A program made the translations under genes and the position numbers. Shown in pieces: positions 44,715-54,878 of a stretch of DNA of 64,000 nt. The first letter of the stretch is position 1; each line of letters opens with the position of its first letter. Origin of the DNA: Avena insularis (taxonomy: Eukaryota > Streptophyta > Magnoliopsida > Poales > Poaceae). A model generated the notes under the pieces. It saw only the letters and a list, made by a program, of their open reading frames with translations, was not told where the DNA came from and made no database searches. Location of the stretch: positions 333,226,305 through 333,290,304 of the forward strand of contig CM042689.1 in the NCBI GenBank assembly GCA_023614405.1, written 5' to 3'.

Positions 44715-45241
44715 TGTCATGGTATTGCCGACGAGTACGCCATGGAGGGGTCCTCACAATGCGTGTTTAGAGACGTGGGGGAAGGCGGACGGTTGACGGG
44801 TATGAGGTAACACAGCTTACCCAGGTTTAGATCCCACAACGGTGGCGGAATCCTACTCCTGCTATAAATCACTATAATGACAATACGCCGAGTTACAGAG
44901 ATAGAATCGCTATGCGAGGTTATGTGTAGTTGTGCCCTAAAGGCTCCCATAGGCCCGACTTATATAGTCGCCAGGTCCTAGGGTTACAGGGAAAAGTCCT
45001 AGCCGGACAGGTTACAGAGTCCTACACGGTCTATTACTAGTCTAGCGTGTCTTACACTCCAAGGCTCCGGGTACGTCATTGACTCCTTCATAGCCTTCCT
45101 TTATCTATCATGGGCCTCCCTTCTGGATCCATCTAACTGGGCTGCCCAGCAGGCCATGGGCCATGCTACCAACTATGGTCCACCCGGATTATCCGGATAA
45201 GAGACATGCTATGAGGATACCCATATAGCATATCCCCAACA
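44715..45241 (-). repeat. 5' LTR of element T
   Basis: 527 bases. The minus strand runs from TGTTGGGGATATGC to CCATGACA, ending two bases from the primer site. The short LTR with 'tacccaggtt' near 44818 is of common Gypsy type. The partner LTR is not in the window. The right edge is proved by the join to Gypsy C LTR sequence, which is uninterrupted at 63472. Confidence 0.82.
44957..44969 (-). promoter_or_regulatory. TATA box in the element T LTR
   Basis: The minus strand reads GACTATATAAGTC, a strong TATATAAG core within a small palindrome, about 275 bases into the LTR. Confidence 0.55.
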
Positions 45242-46078
45242 ATTGTAGGCTTGGGGATGATAGGGATTGGATGAGTTCTATCATGTAATCGAATAAGATC
45301 TGTTAGGGTATAGTGCCTAGTATCTCTATTAGTGCTTGACTTTGTTGCAACTTGTTGTGCTTACTGCTTGTCACTAGGGCCCGAGTGCCATGATCTCAGA
45401 TCTGAACTTATTATTGAATCATTATGATAGTATTGTTTGTGATTTTATCTACAAGTTGTGTACACAGATCATCGTCCGGATCCAAAGGCCCCAAAGTGAC
45501 AATAATTGGGACAACCGGAGGGGATGGCTGTGGTGTGAGGATCACATGTGTTCACGGAGTGTTAATGCTTTTCTCTGGTGCTCTATTAAAAGGAGCACCT
45601 TAATTGCCAGTAGTTCCCTAGAGGGCTCGCTGCCACGGGTTGGCTGGACAGAAGATGTTATGCAAGTTCGCATTGCGAGCACGTATGACTATATATGGAG
45701 CACATGTCTAGGATTGTTTAGTACTTGGATGCTTGTTATTATTTATCTGCAATGCCCTAGATCTTGCAGTTACATGTTTAGACTCGTCCATGCAACGTCC
45801 GTCCATCCATCCCTATGCCTACCGCACTCGAATCCAACTGTTACCGTTACTGTTACTATTGCTCCTGTTTTGCTGTTGCAGTTGCTTTGTTGTTGCTACT
45901 ACCAAACTGTTGCTATTGGTAAACTTCTGTGAGCAAGAACTATTTCCAGGTGCAACTGAATTGACAACTCAGTTGTTAAGGCTTGCAAGTATTCTTTGGC
46001 TCTCCTTGTGTCGAATCAATAAATTGGGTAGTACTACCTACGAAGACTGTTGCGATCCTCTATACTTGTGGGTCATCA
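45242..46078 (+). repeat. 5' LTR of Gypsy C, 3' portion
   Basis: TTGTAGGCTTGGGGATG onward matches 63473 onward at about 96-97% by eye. The upstream part of this LTR was displaced by element T. The LTR end is placed at GTGGGTCATCA, 11 bases before the primer site. A TATA-like CTATATATGG occurs at 45689-45698. Confidence 0.8.
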
Positions 46079-46089
46079 AGACTATTCTC

Positions 46090-46107
46090 TGGCGCCGTTG
46101 CCGGGGA
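46090..46107 (+). other. Primer-binding site of Gypsy C
   Basis: TGGCGCCGTTGCCGGGGA, the intact Asp-tRNA-type primer site of Athila/Sabrina elements. Confidence 0.88.
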
Positions 46108-46167
46108 GCATAGCTTTATTTGTAGGTTCACTTGGATCTATTATTGTTCACTGCTACTCCTTCCATC

Positions 46168-47211
46168 ATGGGGAAGTCTCGTGATGGAAAGTTTCCTATT
46201 TTACCATCCACTACAAGAAGAGGTACTGTCCTAAACACCTCTTCTGCTCTTGATTCACCGCCAGTTATAAGTAAGCTTGTCACACCACGACCACATACTC
46301 ATGCTACACACACTGCTACTACTGCTGAATCTGAAACTGCTTTTGATGCTCATGATGTTACTTCTATTGTGCTTGATGCGAGTGGTTCATTAGGTCCTTT
46401 CCTAGATGCTACTATGGCTAGTCTAGGAAATACCAAAACTCCTAGTGAAGACATTGTTACACCTGTTAGCTCACCTGAGTCTAGGGAGAGTTATGATATT
46501 AATGATGGTTACATTGAGTTCACTCATGAATTTGTTGAAGAGTGCCGAAACACACATGGTACTAGTGCTATTAAGAGTCTCCTTGCTAGACGTAGTATTA
46601 TGCCTAAACTGTCCTCTGATCCTAAGTTTGCCACCTCTCCCATAGATATTAAAGATGAAGATTATGATTTCTCTCTTGATTTGTCCTATTTAGATATTGT
46701 TGAGAAAGAACCTTTTTGTGGGACTGAAAGTGAGAGTGTTATGGCTCATATGAATGAGCTTTATACTATGAGTGCTTTATTCTCTGATGATTTTAAGATG
46801 CACAAGTACTTTGTTACTAAGATCTTCCCTTTTTCACTAAAAGGAGAAGCTAGGGCTTGGTTTAATAGATTACCTCCTGGTTTCATTGATAGCCCTGATT
46901 GCTTGATTGCTTCTTTCTTCCAGAAATATTTTCCTCCTAGTGCTAGACATGCTGCTTTGCAGAAACTTTTTGATTTGAAACAGGGAGAAGAAGAGAAATT
47001 GCCTAAGTCATGGACAAGGTTCTGTGCCTTGATTCATGCACATCCTGGATGTCCATTACCTAAGAATGAGCTTCTTGATATTTATTATAATGGACTAACT
47101 TATGATTCTAGGACCTACCTAGATAGCTTTCCTGATTGTGTTTTCAGAAAAAGAACTCCTACAGATGCTAAAGAATTAATGGCTAAGATAAGCAAGAATT
47201 ATGATGATTAG
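46168..47211 (+). pseudogene. Gypsy C gag
   Basis: I chose the start MGKSRDGKFPILPST, 60 bases after the primer site, over an upstream in-frame ATG at 46132 because this opening recurs in the family. The N-terminal 170 residues are acidic and Ser/Thr-rich. The retrotransposon gag core follows: FPFSLKGEARAWFNRLPPG and FFQKYFPPSARHAALQKLFD, then DIYYNGLTYDSRTYLDS near the end. A TAG at 47209-47211 stops it, but the same frame continues afterwards. The product would be the capsid protein. Confidence 0.82.
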
Positions 47212-48099
47212 ACTTCAACTGAGCTAAATACACCTGAGCCTATTACTCCTGAACCAGTTGTGCTGGAACTAGTTCCAACACCAACACCAAAGAAAAGGGG
47301 AGTTATTGCATTAAATGATGAAGTGATGAAGGAAGCTAAGAAATGTCTAAAGGAGAGAGGTATTAGAGCTGAAGATGTGAAGAATCTACCTCCTATAGAA
47401 GAATTATGTAAGCCAATTCCCCATTCATCTACTATTGAGGTACACTCTCTCCAACACTTTGTTGAAGGTGATATTCCTTATGGTAAGCCTCACGATCAAT
47501 GTTTACAGGAACTTGACACATTTATTGTTAAACAAGGGTATTTTAATAAACAAGTTCAGAGTCATTTATTGGAAAACTCTAGAGCTATCCATGAGTTGAA
47601 AGATATTGTGGAAAGAACTTCTAATGATATTAAAATGCTTTGTAAACACTTTCAAATGGTCCAAACCCAACTTGATCAACTTGCTAAGGTACAAAAGGAT
47701 ATGCTAGTTAATGCCTCAGGAAATAAACATGCTTATGGAATTAGAACTAGGAGTGGTATAGCTACTCAAGATCCTTTATATCCTGAAGGACACCCTAAAA
47801 GAATTGAGCAGGATTCTCAACAAGGTGAAAGTAGTGGTAGTCCTTGTAAGATAAAGAAAAAGAAACACAAGATAGTTGAGGAACCACTTGAACCTTTTGT
47901 AGATACTAATAGTATATCTGTTTTTGATGTTGAAACGGAGAGTGAGAATGATAAAAATGATGCTCCTGATAAAGAGGAAGTTGAGGAAGAACCTGAGAAG
48001 CACACTAAGAACACTAGGTACACACAGGAAGATTTTATTGCTAATAAACATGGCAAAGAGATAACCTTGGGTGCAGAAACCTATGCCTTTTCCAGGTAA
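47212..48099 (+). pseudogene. Gypsy C gag C-terminus and linker
   Basis: Same frame as gag after the TAG. Visible parts are a helical segment (EVMKEAKKCLKERGIRAEDV), a long charged helix around NDIKMLCKHFQMVQTQLDQL, a basic patch (KIKKKKHKIVEEP) and an acidic patch (EEVEEEPEKHTKNTRY). No CCHC knuckle is seen, which is normal for Athila-group elements. It ends at a TAA (48097-48099) caused by a shift. The sequence carries on one frame over. Confidence 0.7.
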
Positions 48100-48846
48100 T
48101 AAACACAAGTCAAAGGAGGAAGAACACTACAATAAGTTGTGTGAGTGGATGAAACCTTTATTTTTGCAAATTCCTTTGACTGATGCTATTAAATTGCCTC
48201 CTTATTCAAAGTATATGAAGAATATTGTCTCTAATATAAGGAAGATTCCTAATGAGGAGATTTCTACCGTGCTTGCTAATTACTCCTTCAATGGTAAGGT
48301 TCCAAAGAAACTTGGTGACCCAGATATACCAACTATTCCTTGCTCTATTAAGAATAATTATGTTAGAACTGCTTTATGTGATTTGGGAGCTGGAGTTAGT
48401 GTTATGCCTTTTTCTTCTACAAGAGATTTCAGCTAGAAAAGTTGATACCAACTGATATATCATTGCAAATGGCTGATAAGTCAACTACTATTCCTGTTGG
48501 TATATGTGAGGATGTTCCTGTTCAAGTGGCTCATAATTGCTTGGTTTTAACTGATTTTGTTGTGCTTGAAATGCCTGAAGATGATAATATGTCTATTATT
48601 CTTGGGAGACCTTTTCTTAATACTGCAGGTGCTATCATTAATTGTAATCAAGGAAAAGTAACATTCAATATTGATGACAAAGAGCATATTGTTTATTTCC
48701 CCAACAAGGTTGGTAAGAGATATTGCCTAAATTCCATTGAAAATATTGAGAGCATCAAGGTTGGAGAAATATATTGTCCCATTCCACGAGAAAACTTTGA
48801 AACTATTATGATTGAGACCATTGCTATCAAGTATGAGGTGACATAA
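48071..48846 (+). pseudogene. Gypsy C protease-like domain
   Basis: This region reads in two frames. The first segment (to 48436) has KIPNEEISTVLANYSFNGKV and the active-site equivalent ALCDLGAGVSVMP, a D-L-G variant typical of Athila proteases. The second (48442-48846) returns to the gag frame with IPVGICEDVPVQV and LGRPFLNTAGAIINCNQGKV. The shifts near 48090 and 48430 compensate each other. After VTFNIDD the frame ends at 48846 with no RT behind it. Confidence 0.75.
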
Positions 48847-49703
48847 TCACCTTGTGGAATGCAAAGTTTTGTTTCATATAAGATTGTTTTGGTAACAAGA
48901 CTTGATCAACCTTGTTAACAAAAGGATTTTTATGAACAAAATAATGTTTTCACCGTGATTATACTTGCTTTCTTTTACTTTTCTCCTTCCTAGCCTTTGC
49001 CTTTCTTTTGCTAGCTTTGGTTTTGCTAGTTGTTTGCTTGTTAGTTTGTCTTAGAGCTCTTGTAGTTTGGCTTTTGGTTTGCTTTTGCTTCTTCTGAAAA
49101 ACTATTTCTGCGAGAAAATCAATTTTCATACCCTGAAAATTGGCCAAAAATAAAGTTTCTCGAAAAATCCCAAAAAATTCAAAATAAATTTTCCTCGAAA
49201 AAAGGGGTAGAGAGACACCTGAAGTGACCCAGGGGGCCACCCCAGGCCACCAAACCCATGGTAGGCGCGACCTACCAGTGGGCGGCACCTAGGGGGTCTG
49301 GCCCACTTGGGCCCCCTCCAGGCTGCCTCCTCAAAGCCATCTTATTTATCTCTCCTGAAAAACACCGGAAAACTTGCTCAAGTTCGAGTTCTTGCTGTTC
49401 TTGCTCGCGATTTTTGATCTCCTTGCTCAGCCCCTCTTTGCTGCTGATTTTTTGGAGAGATTGTTCCTTGGTATGTGCCTCCTCCACTTGTCCAATTAGA
49501 TTTGTCATTGGTAGATTGTATCATGAGTATTTTGCTGCTATAGGTGATAGGTTGTTTGAGCTTGCATGCTTGTTCTATGCTTAGAAATTTCATTTTGATG
49601 CATGTGTAGTCCTCTAGCGAGCTCCTATAGTAGTTACTTATCATTTATCAACTTAGAAATCACTTGGTTTGATGCTTGTCTAAAATTTCAGAAAAGGGAA
49701 GCC
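48847..49703 (+). other. Gypsy C spacer where RT and integrase would be
   Basis: There is no gene. The sequence passes from the end of the protease straight to leader-like DNA with T-rich runs and a CCAGGGGGCC-type GC-rich island (49220-49330). The GC-rich island resembles one in the C LTR (52390-52480). A possible splice acceptor (ATTTCAG, 49693) lies just before the ORF3 start. Confidence 0.5.
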
Positions 49704-50815
49704 ATGGACCACCACACATTTGGTGAAATATTTGAAGGTGATGCACCTAGAAGGGCAAGGCTTCCAAGATCATCCACCAGTTTCAGGTCCTCATACAATG
49801 AGGATCTCATCACTCCACGATTTGGTGACGAGGGAGATGAGGGGGATGCGCACCCCTTCGCCTTTCCTTGCCAAACTTTCTTGCAGGCTACTGGAATTCT
49901 TAATGATTTTATGACCTTGATTCGGAGGGTTGGTCTAATGAGTCTTACGCAGGATGAGAACGCGCAATATGCTACGCTCACCAAAACATTTGTGGAGAGT
50001 TTCTCCTTTACTAACAGTGTGTTCCATCCATATGTTTCTTTCAAAGTTTATGGCAGGTCTTATCATATGACATTGAAGAAATTTTGTGGGGATCTTGGAC
50101 TTGGTACAGCTGGGTCAGCAAAGAAGATTCTAGCTCAACCCGCTGATTTGTTGGAGCTTTACCAAGGAATAACCATTGACTATAGCCGTAGAGCTCAATG
50201 GGGGAAAGATAAGAAACATTCAGCTTCCAGCCATCAGGTACTTCGCTTACTATCTTGCCACTAGTGTTCTTGGTAGGGAGAACACTAGGAATATTTCCAG
50301 CTATCATTTGGCTTTCTTAGCTGCTGCTCTCAACAATGATACCAAGTACAATCTTGGTTCTATCATTGCTCGTTGCTTAACAGCTAAGGGACCCATTTAT
50401 GGGGGAATTATTGCTACGGTGTTGCTGCTGCCTTAAACATTGCTGTTGATCCAAATGATACAATCTTGGCTCCTGAGAGGCTTGATCTTGCTGCCATGAA
50501 GGCGCATCACTTTGTTACCACTAGCTCTACCCTTGAGAAGTCGGTTTATAGAATGTTTTTTATTAACGGGGAAGAGAGAGAGATCCATCCCCCCAAACCA
50601 CTTTGTTCAGTATTTCTCAGGGACCTTTGTCACGCTCCAAGGAGAAGATGGATGAGTTTCTATGCTCCCTTAACTTCCATGGGCACTATCAGGAGGAAGC
50701 GCCCTCATATGACCCCGTGGTACACTACACAGGGGAGTCCTCGAGCTCGTACCAGGACGAGGGAGCCTCCTCATCATACTACGAAGGTGCATCTACCTGG
50801 GCACCTTGGGATTGA
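49704..50815 (+). pseudogene. Gypsy C third ORF, Athila ORF1-like
   Basis: The start is MDHHTFGEIFEGDAPRRARL. The core CQTFLQATGILNDFMTLIRR, LTKTFVESFSFTNSVFHPYV and KVYGRSYHMTLKKFCGDLGL resembles the ATHILA ORF-1 family of plant Gypsy elements, function unknown. Reading shifts frame near 50225, 50440 and 50620, going through ISSYHLAFLAAALNNDTKYN and GERREIHPPK-like residues to SYDPVVHYTGESSSSYQDEG and a stop after APWD (50813-50815). A run of GGGGGGAGG follows at 50845. It occupies the env-like position after pol in related elements. No signal peptide or membrane segment is obvious. Confidence 0.6.
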
Positions 50816-52479
50816 TCCCCACTTAGGCCAAAACCCTAACCTTGGGGGGAGGTATACCGACATCACACTCATATATATATCATTTTTGGTCGGTTCTTTG
50901 TATATCCATTGTTTCGCTTTCTTTTTGGTTCTTGTTGCTTCTTTCTCAAAAACACAAAAATATCAAAAATATTTTCGTTGTTTCTCTTGGTTTGTTTCTC
51001 TATTTCTTTGCTTTGGTTTGCCTTAAAATAAAAATCCAAAAATATTTTGCTTTGTTTGGTTTGGTTTTTCTTTGTTTGGTTTTTCTTTGTTTGCTTGTTT
51101 CTAAAAATCGAAAACACCAAAAATATTTGTCGTTCTTCTTTGGTTTTGTGAGTTCTTTGCAGGGTTCAGCTGTCCTTAGTGGATTTTTGTTTCATGTTAT
51201 TATTCAAGTCACACAAGTGAAGGGCAATAATGAAGATTAAGACAACTTGAGGTGTGGTAAGAGGCTGGTAACGAACTCTATTTGTTTCATTTTTGTACAT
51301 ATACTCATCATTGTGAGCATGCTTAGCCTATTTGTGTAAGGTGTATGTCATTATGGATGCTTAGTAGTTCTTGCTTGTCTATGATTAGCTCCAGCTTGCT
51401 AATAGTTTGTAGCATGTCATATGAATGTTTGCTTGCATTGTTTTATTCATATTTTGGTATGATATTGTGGTATCCTTCTCTGACTGTTCGTGTGAATCGA
51501 CTTGGCACATGCTCACGCATGCATATGACTAATCAATAGTCAGTAAGCCTCGATGATTTATTTTGCCTCGGAGTTCTTGTATCACTTTCATGCCATAATT
51601 AGTATTGTTTTGTTGCAAGCATGAATATGACAATTATTGCTCTCTCATTTGTCGCTCCCTCTCTTTTGCTAGCCTTCACTTGCACTGGGAGCTCTACCCA
51701 TGCTTCCAACTCCCCAAAACCAATATTGCCAACCGTGTCCACCATACCTACCTATTAGCATCATTTTCTATTTCAGTGCATATTCAATATGCCTTGTTTT
51801 CTTCCAAATAAAATGTTCATCTGTTTTGAGAAAGTTAGTTAGTAAAGTTCTCACGAACTTGATGGCACACTTTATTCCTTACACCTAATAATCCTGAACC
51901 ATCGTGACTTGTCCATGAAAGTTATATGCTTGCAAATTATATGGTGGGAGTCAGCAGAACCGTGCTGCCACGGGGAACGCTTTCAACACTTTTTGGATAT
52001 CTCATCCAGTTGATACTTTGCTCTTTTGTTTACGGATGTCGACGATGTGAAATAAAAGGGGAGCTTGTGAGTTCATAAAGTTTATACATTGTGTTAGAGA
52101 AACGCCTGGGCCGCTAGCCTAAGCCATGCCTAATCATGGTGGAAACTTGCAGCATCACCATAATGAGCGTCTATGAAGCATCCTCAATAAAAATCTATGC
52201 ATATGATAAATAAAAAGATTGCTGAGATGCTCATTGTCTGCTTGCATTGTCATTTTGGTTATGGAAAAGCTCCTGTACCATGTGCAAGGGGTACCCTGTT
52301 GGCGGTTCTCTATGATATGCATGTATTTACAATGACAAGAACTTACAGGTAACCAAAGTTGAGTACCACGGAGCCAGAAGACGAGACGGAAAATGGGCCT
52401 GGGGGGCCCACACCCCTGCCAGGCGCGGGTGGGACCTGCCCATGCCTAGGTGGGTGCAGCCACCCCAGGCACCCCCTCG
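50816..52479 (+). other. Gypsy C 3' non-coding region and start of its 3' LTR
   Basis: There is no gene. It begins with a polypurine-like CCTTGGGGGGAGGT (50840-50853), then T/TTTG-rich repeats (50890-51130), then AT-rich untranslated DNA. The 3' LTR must begin somewhere before 52480. TGATATGC at 52313 is one candidate, pairing with the LTR end ATCA. The GC-rich piece 52390-52479 belongs to the LTR because it continues after element E at 63242. Confidence 0.5.
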
Positions 52480-52484
52480 GCCTC
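52480..52484. repeat. Left target-site duplication of element E (GCCTC)
   Basis: GCCTC precedes the LTR tip TGAAAG and recurs at 63237-63241. Confidence 0.93.
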
Positions 52485-54824
52485 TGAAAGAACATGTTGG
52501 GCCCCCATGTGTGGTTTTTGTAATTAATGACAATCTTTATGGACTAATGTGTGTATTAAGTTATACTTGTAGGATTTGTCCATTGGCATCGCTTGGAGCA
52601 TGTGTTGGCTTCAAGGTCGATGAAATGCAAAGAAGATATGTTGGGCAAGCTCAATATGCGAGGTCGATGATGAGGAACTAAGAAAGGCGTTCCATCTTGA
52701 GAAGGGCAAGACCGTCTACATCGAGCTCAAGTGGAATGCTCAAGGCAAAGGTATAATCTTGATAGGTTTTCCATTTTTCCGGTCTCACGTTGTGTGTGTG
52801 AGACCGGGTTTAGGATAGATAACCGTACTATCAAGAGGGGCTCTCGTATGAGTAATTCGGTCACATCGTTCGGAGAGAGTTCAAACCTTTGCATACTTGC
52901 ATCATTGTATTTGGTTGTTATTTGGTCTTATCCATGTGAGGATATAGAACTTGTGGTAATCTCCATAACAAGCTCTTGTTCATCAAAATCGGATCTCCCA
53001 TATGTATCTTGTTGCGATTTTGATTTATGCGGCTTTTCGGTTTCACACCAAATGAGGTATATCACATTATTCTACTTGATACTTTCTCACTTGGTGATAA
53101 TCAATATTTTTACTTTTTATTGGGAAGCCATGTCATCCTCTATCCAACGCAATTTGAATCGGGTCAATTGGAGCTTCCGGTCAAAAGTTATTGTTGTTTA
53201 AATATTTGCCTGTCAGTCTGTTTTCTGGGCCGAGCGGTAGTACCGCCCGGACGGGCCGGTACTACCGCCCGGGCCTAAAAATGGCCCGTTTTTTTCTGCC
53301 TCGCTAGGTACCTAAATCCGGTACTACCGGCCGGCCCAGATTCTTTTTCCAGATCCAGATCTAGATTTCCTGGCCCGAGCCGCACAGCAAATCTCTCTCC
53401 CGCGTTGACCAAGCCGTTCCCACGCGGGCCCACTCGCGTCGCTCTGCCGTTGCCGCCCTCGCGCCTCGCCTGCGTCCTGCCCAGATTTCGCGCCGCTCAC
53501 TGCGCCCACCTGCCGCGTGGCTGCACTAGGCTGTTCCGCAGCGCCTCTGTGCGTTGACACACCTTCGCCCCCTCGCATGATCTTGCCAGCTGGGCCCATG
53601 CCGCTTCGCGTGCGTTCAAGGCGTGCCTAACGCCGCTCGCGATTGGTCTTCTTGCAGCGCATGTCGCTTGGCCCCACCTGGTTTCTCTCGCGCGTCGCGC
53701 CTCCACTTGGCCCGCCCCAAGTGCTACATCTCCTTCCCCGCTGTTGACTACCCGGCGTTTTGGATCTGTTCGTCCGGTAGTCCGATCCGTCTACCGGTTA
53801 GCCCAGAAAAATAGCCCCAATGGCCAGATTTTGCCCATTTCTTTAAATAGCTTCACCCCTTTGTCTTTTAGGGTTGCTTCTTTCTCCTCCTTTTGTCTAA
53901 GCTTTGCCCCCCATTTGCCTTACTCTTTGAGCTTGATTTCTACTCACCCCTCCATTGATTCTTGCATATATTCGAGGGGTAGTTGGAGGAGATCTAGATC
54001 TACGTTTTGACCAAACCAAAACATCTCTTTGTGAGTGTATCTTTGGGGATCTAGATTTTGGGGAATTTTGTGTCTCTCTTTGATTCCTCCTCTCTTGTTC
54101 CCCCAATAGCTTTAGTAGCTTTGTTGGAACTTGAGAGTGAGGGATTTGAGCATCTTTGTGGTGTTCTTGCCATTTGCATTTGGTGCATCGGTTTGAGTTC
54201 TCCTCGTAGGATTTGGTTTGAGTTGCTCATTGGAGCTTGTCCCTCTTGGGTTCTTGGAACCCTAGACGGTTTTGTGGCCTTGGTGGCATTGTGGCCTTGG
54301 TGGCATTTGTTGAGGACTTTTGTGGCATTTGTTGGGAGCCTCCAATTAAGTTGTGGAGAAGTGCCCCAACCTTGTGAGAGGTTCCGGTTACCACCGACAA
54401 GTGCACCGATAGTGGAAGCGTGGATCAATCCCGTTGGGGTGAGATTCACCGGAGAATAAGGGAGGCATTTTATGGCGTTGGTGGTTTGATAGCACCTCCT
54501 CTCCAAACGAGACGTACTCCATGTTGGGAGGAACTCGGTAAAATATCGGTGTCCCCGCGTGCCTCGGTTATCTTATACCCGAGCTCTTTACTTATGCCCT
54601 TTACATTGTGATAGCCTTCGTGCTTGAAGTAATATATATCTTGCTATCACTTTGTTGCTTGTATTGCTTAGCATAAGTTGTTGGTGCACATAGGTGAACC
54701 TTAGTTGTTCTAGGTTGTGCTTAACAAAGTAAACACTAGTTTTATTCCGCCTTTGTTGAGCCACTCTAGGAAAAGTTTTAATCGCCTATTCACCCCCCCT
54801 CTAGGAGACATTCGTATCCTTTCA
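52485..54824 (+). repeat. 5' LTR of element E
   Basis: 2340 bases. It matches 60836-63236 at about 98% by eye over the outer parts, with a far more divergent GC-rich island at 53226-53790. TGAAAG and CTTTCA tips form the inverted repeat. A TATA-like TTTAAATAG lies at 53842-53850, followed by a pyrimidine-rich stretch. Confidence 0.92.
53228..53340. repeat. GGTAGTACC/GGTACTACC palindromic repeats in the E LTR
   Basis: Inverted copies of the 9-mer lie in a GC-rich context (CGGTAGTACCGCCCGG, GGCCGGTACTACCGCCCGGG, CCGGTACTACCGGCCGG). The 3' LTR has more copies at 61579-61738 and 62158-62200. They can form hairpins and may be regulatory or just simple-sequence expansion. Confidence 0.65.
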
Positions 54825-54826
54825 AT

Positions 54827-54838
54827 TGGTATCAGAGC
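54827..54838 (+). other. Primer-binding site of element E
   Basis: TGGTATCAGAGC, two bases after the LTR end. It is the initiator Met-tRNA complement used by most plant Copia elements. Confidence 0.92.
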
Positions 54839-54878
54839 ACGGTCTCTCATTTTAGGTTTCACCGCCTTGAGAGTAAAG

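Larger units (their letters stand above)
13975..45241 (-). mobile_element. Element T: Tat-lineage Gypsy, heavily interrupted
   Basis: Minus-strand element with 5' LTR 44715-45241, a Lys-tRNA-type primer site, a long gag region (41430-44720), protease split by Copia F (41108-41429 and 25165-25326), RT and two RNase H domains (22434-24748), integrase (21565-22600) and an antisense ORF on the plus strand (14098-21056). RNase H followed by a second, different RNase H, plus an antisense ORF between pol and the 3' LTR, are marks of the Tat lineage (Grande, Retand, Ogre). It was inserted in the 5' LTR of Gypsy C; ATTGT (45242-45246) is the right flank. Its 3' LTR lies outside the window. Nested in it are Copia F, Gypsy B and an unresolved insert. 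Confidence 0.8.

Noticed and set aside
47776..48108. A hydrophobic minus-strand ORF that looks membrane-spanning
   Set aside because: It is the complement of the Lys/Glu-rich linker of Gypsy C gag. Antisense of AAG/GAA codons always gives Phe/Leu-rich frames.
50870..51130. A microsatellite or coding repeat in the T-rich TTTG/TTTC stretch
   Set aside because: It has no fixed period and no conserved frame. It looks like the normal T-rich 3' untranslated DNA of this Gypsy type.
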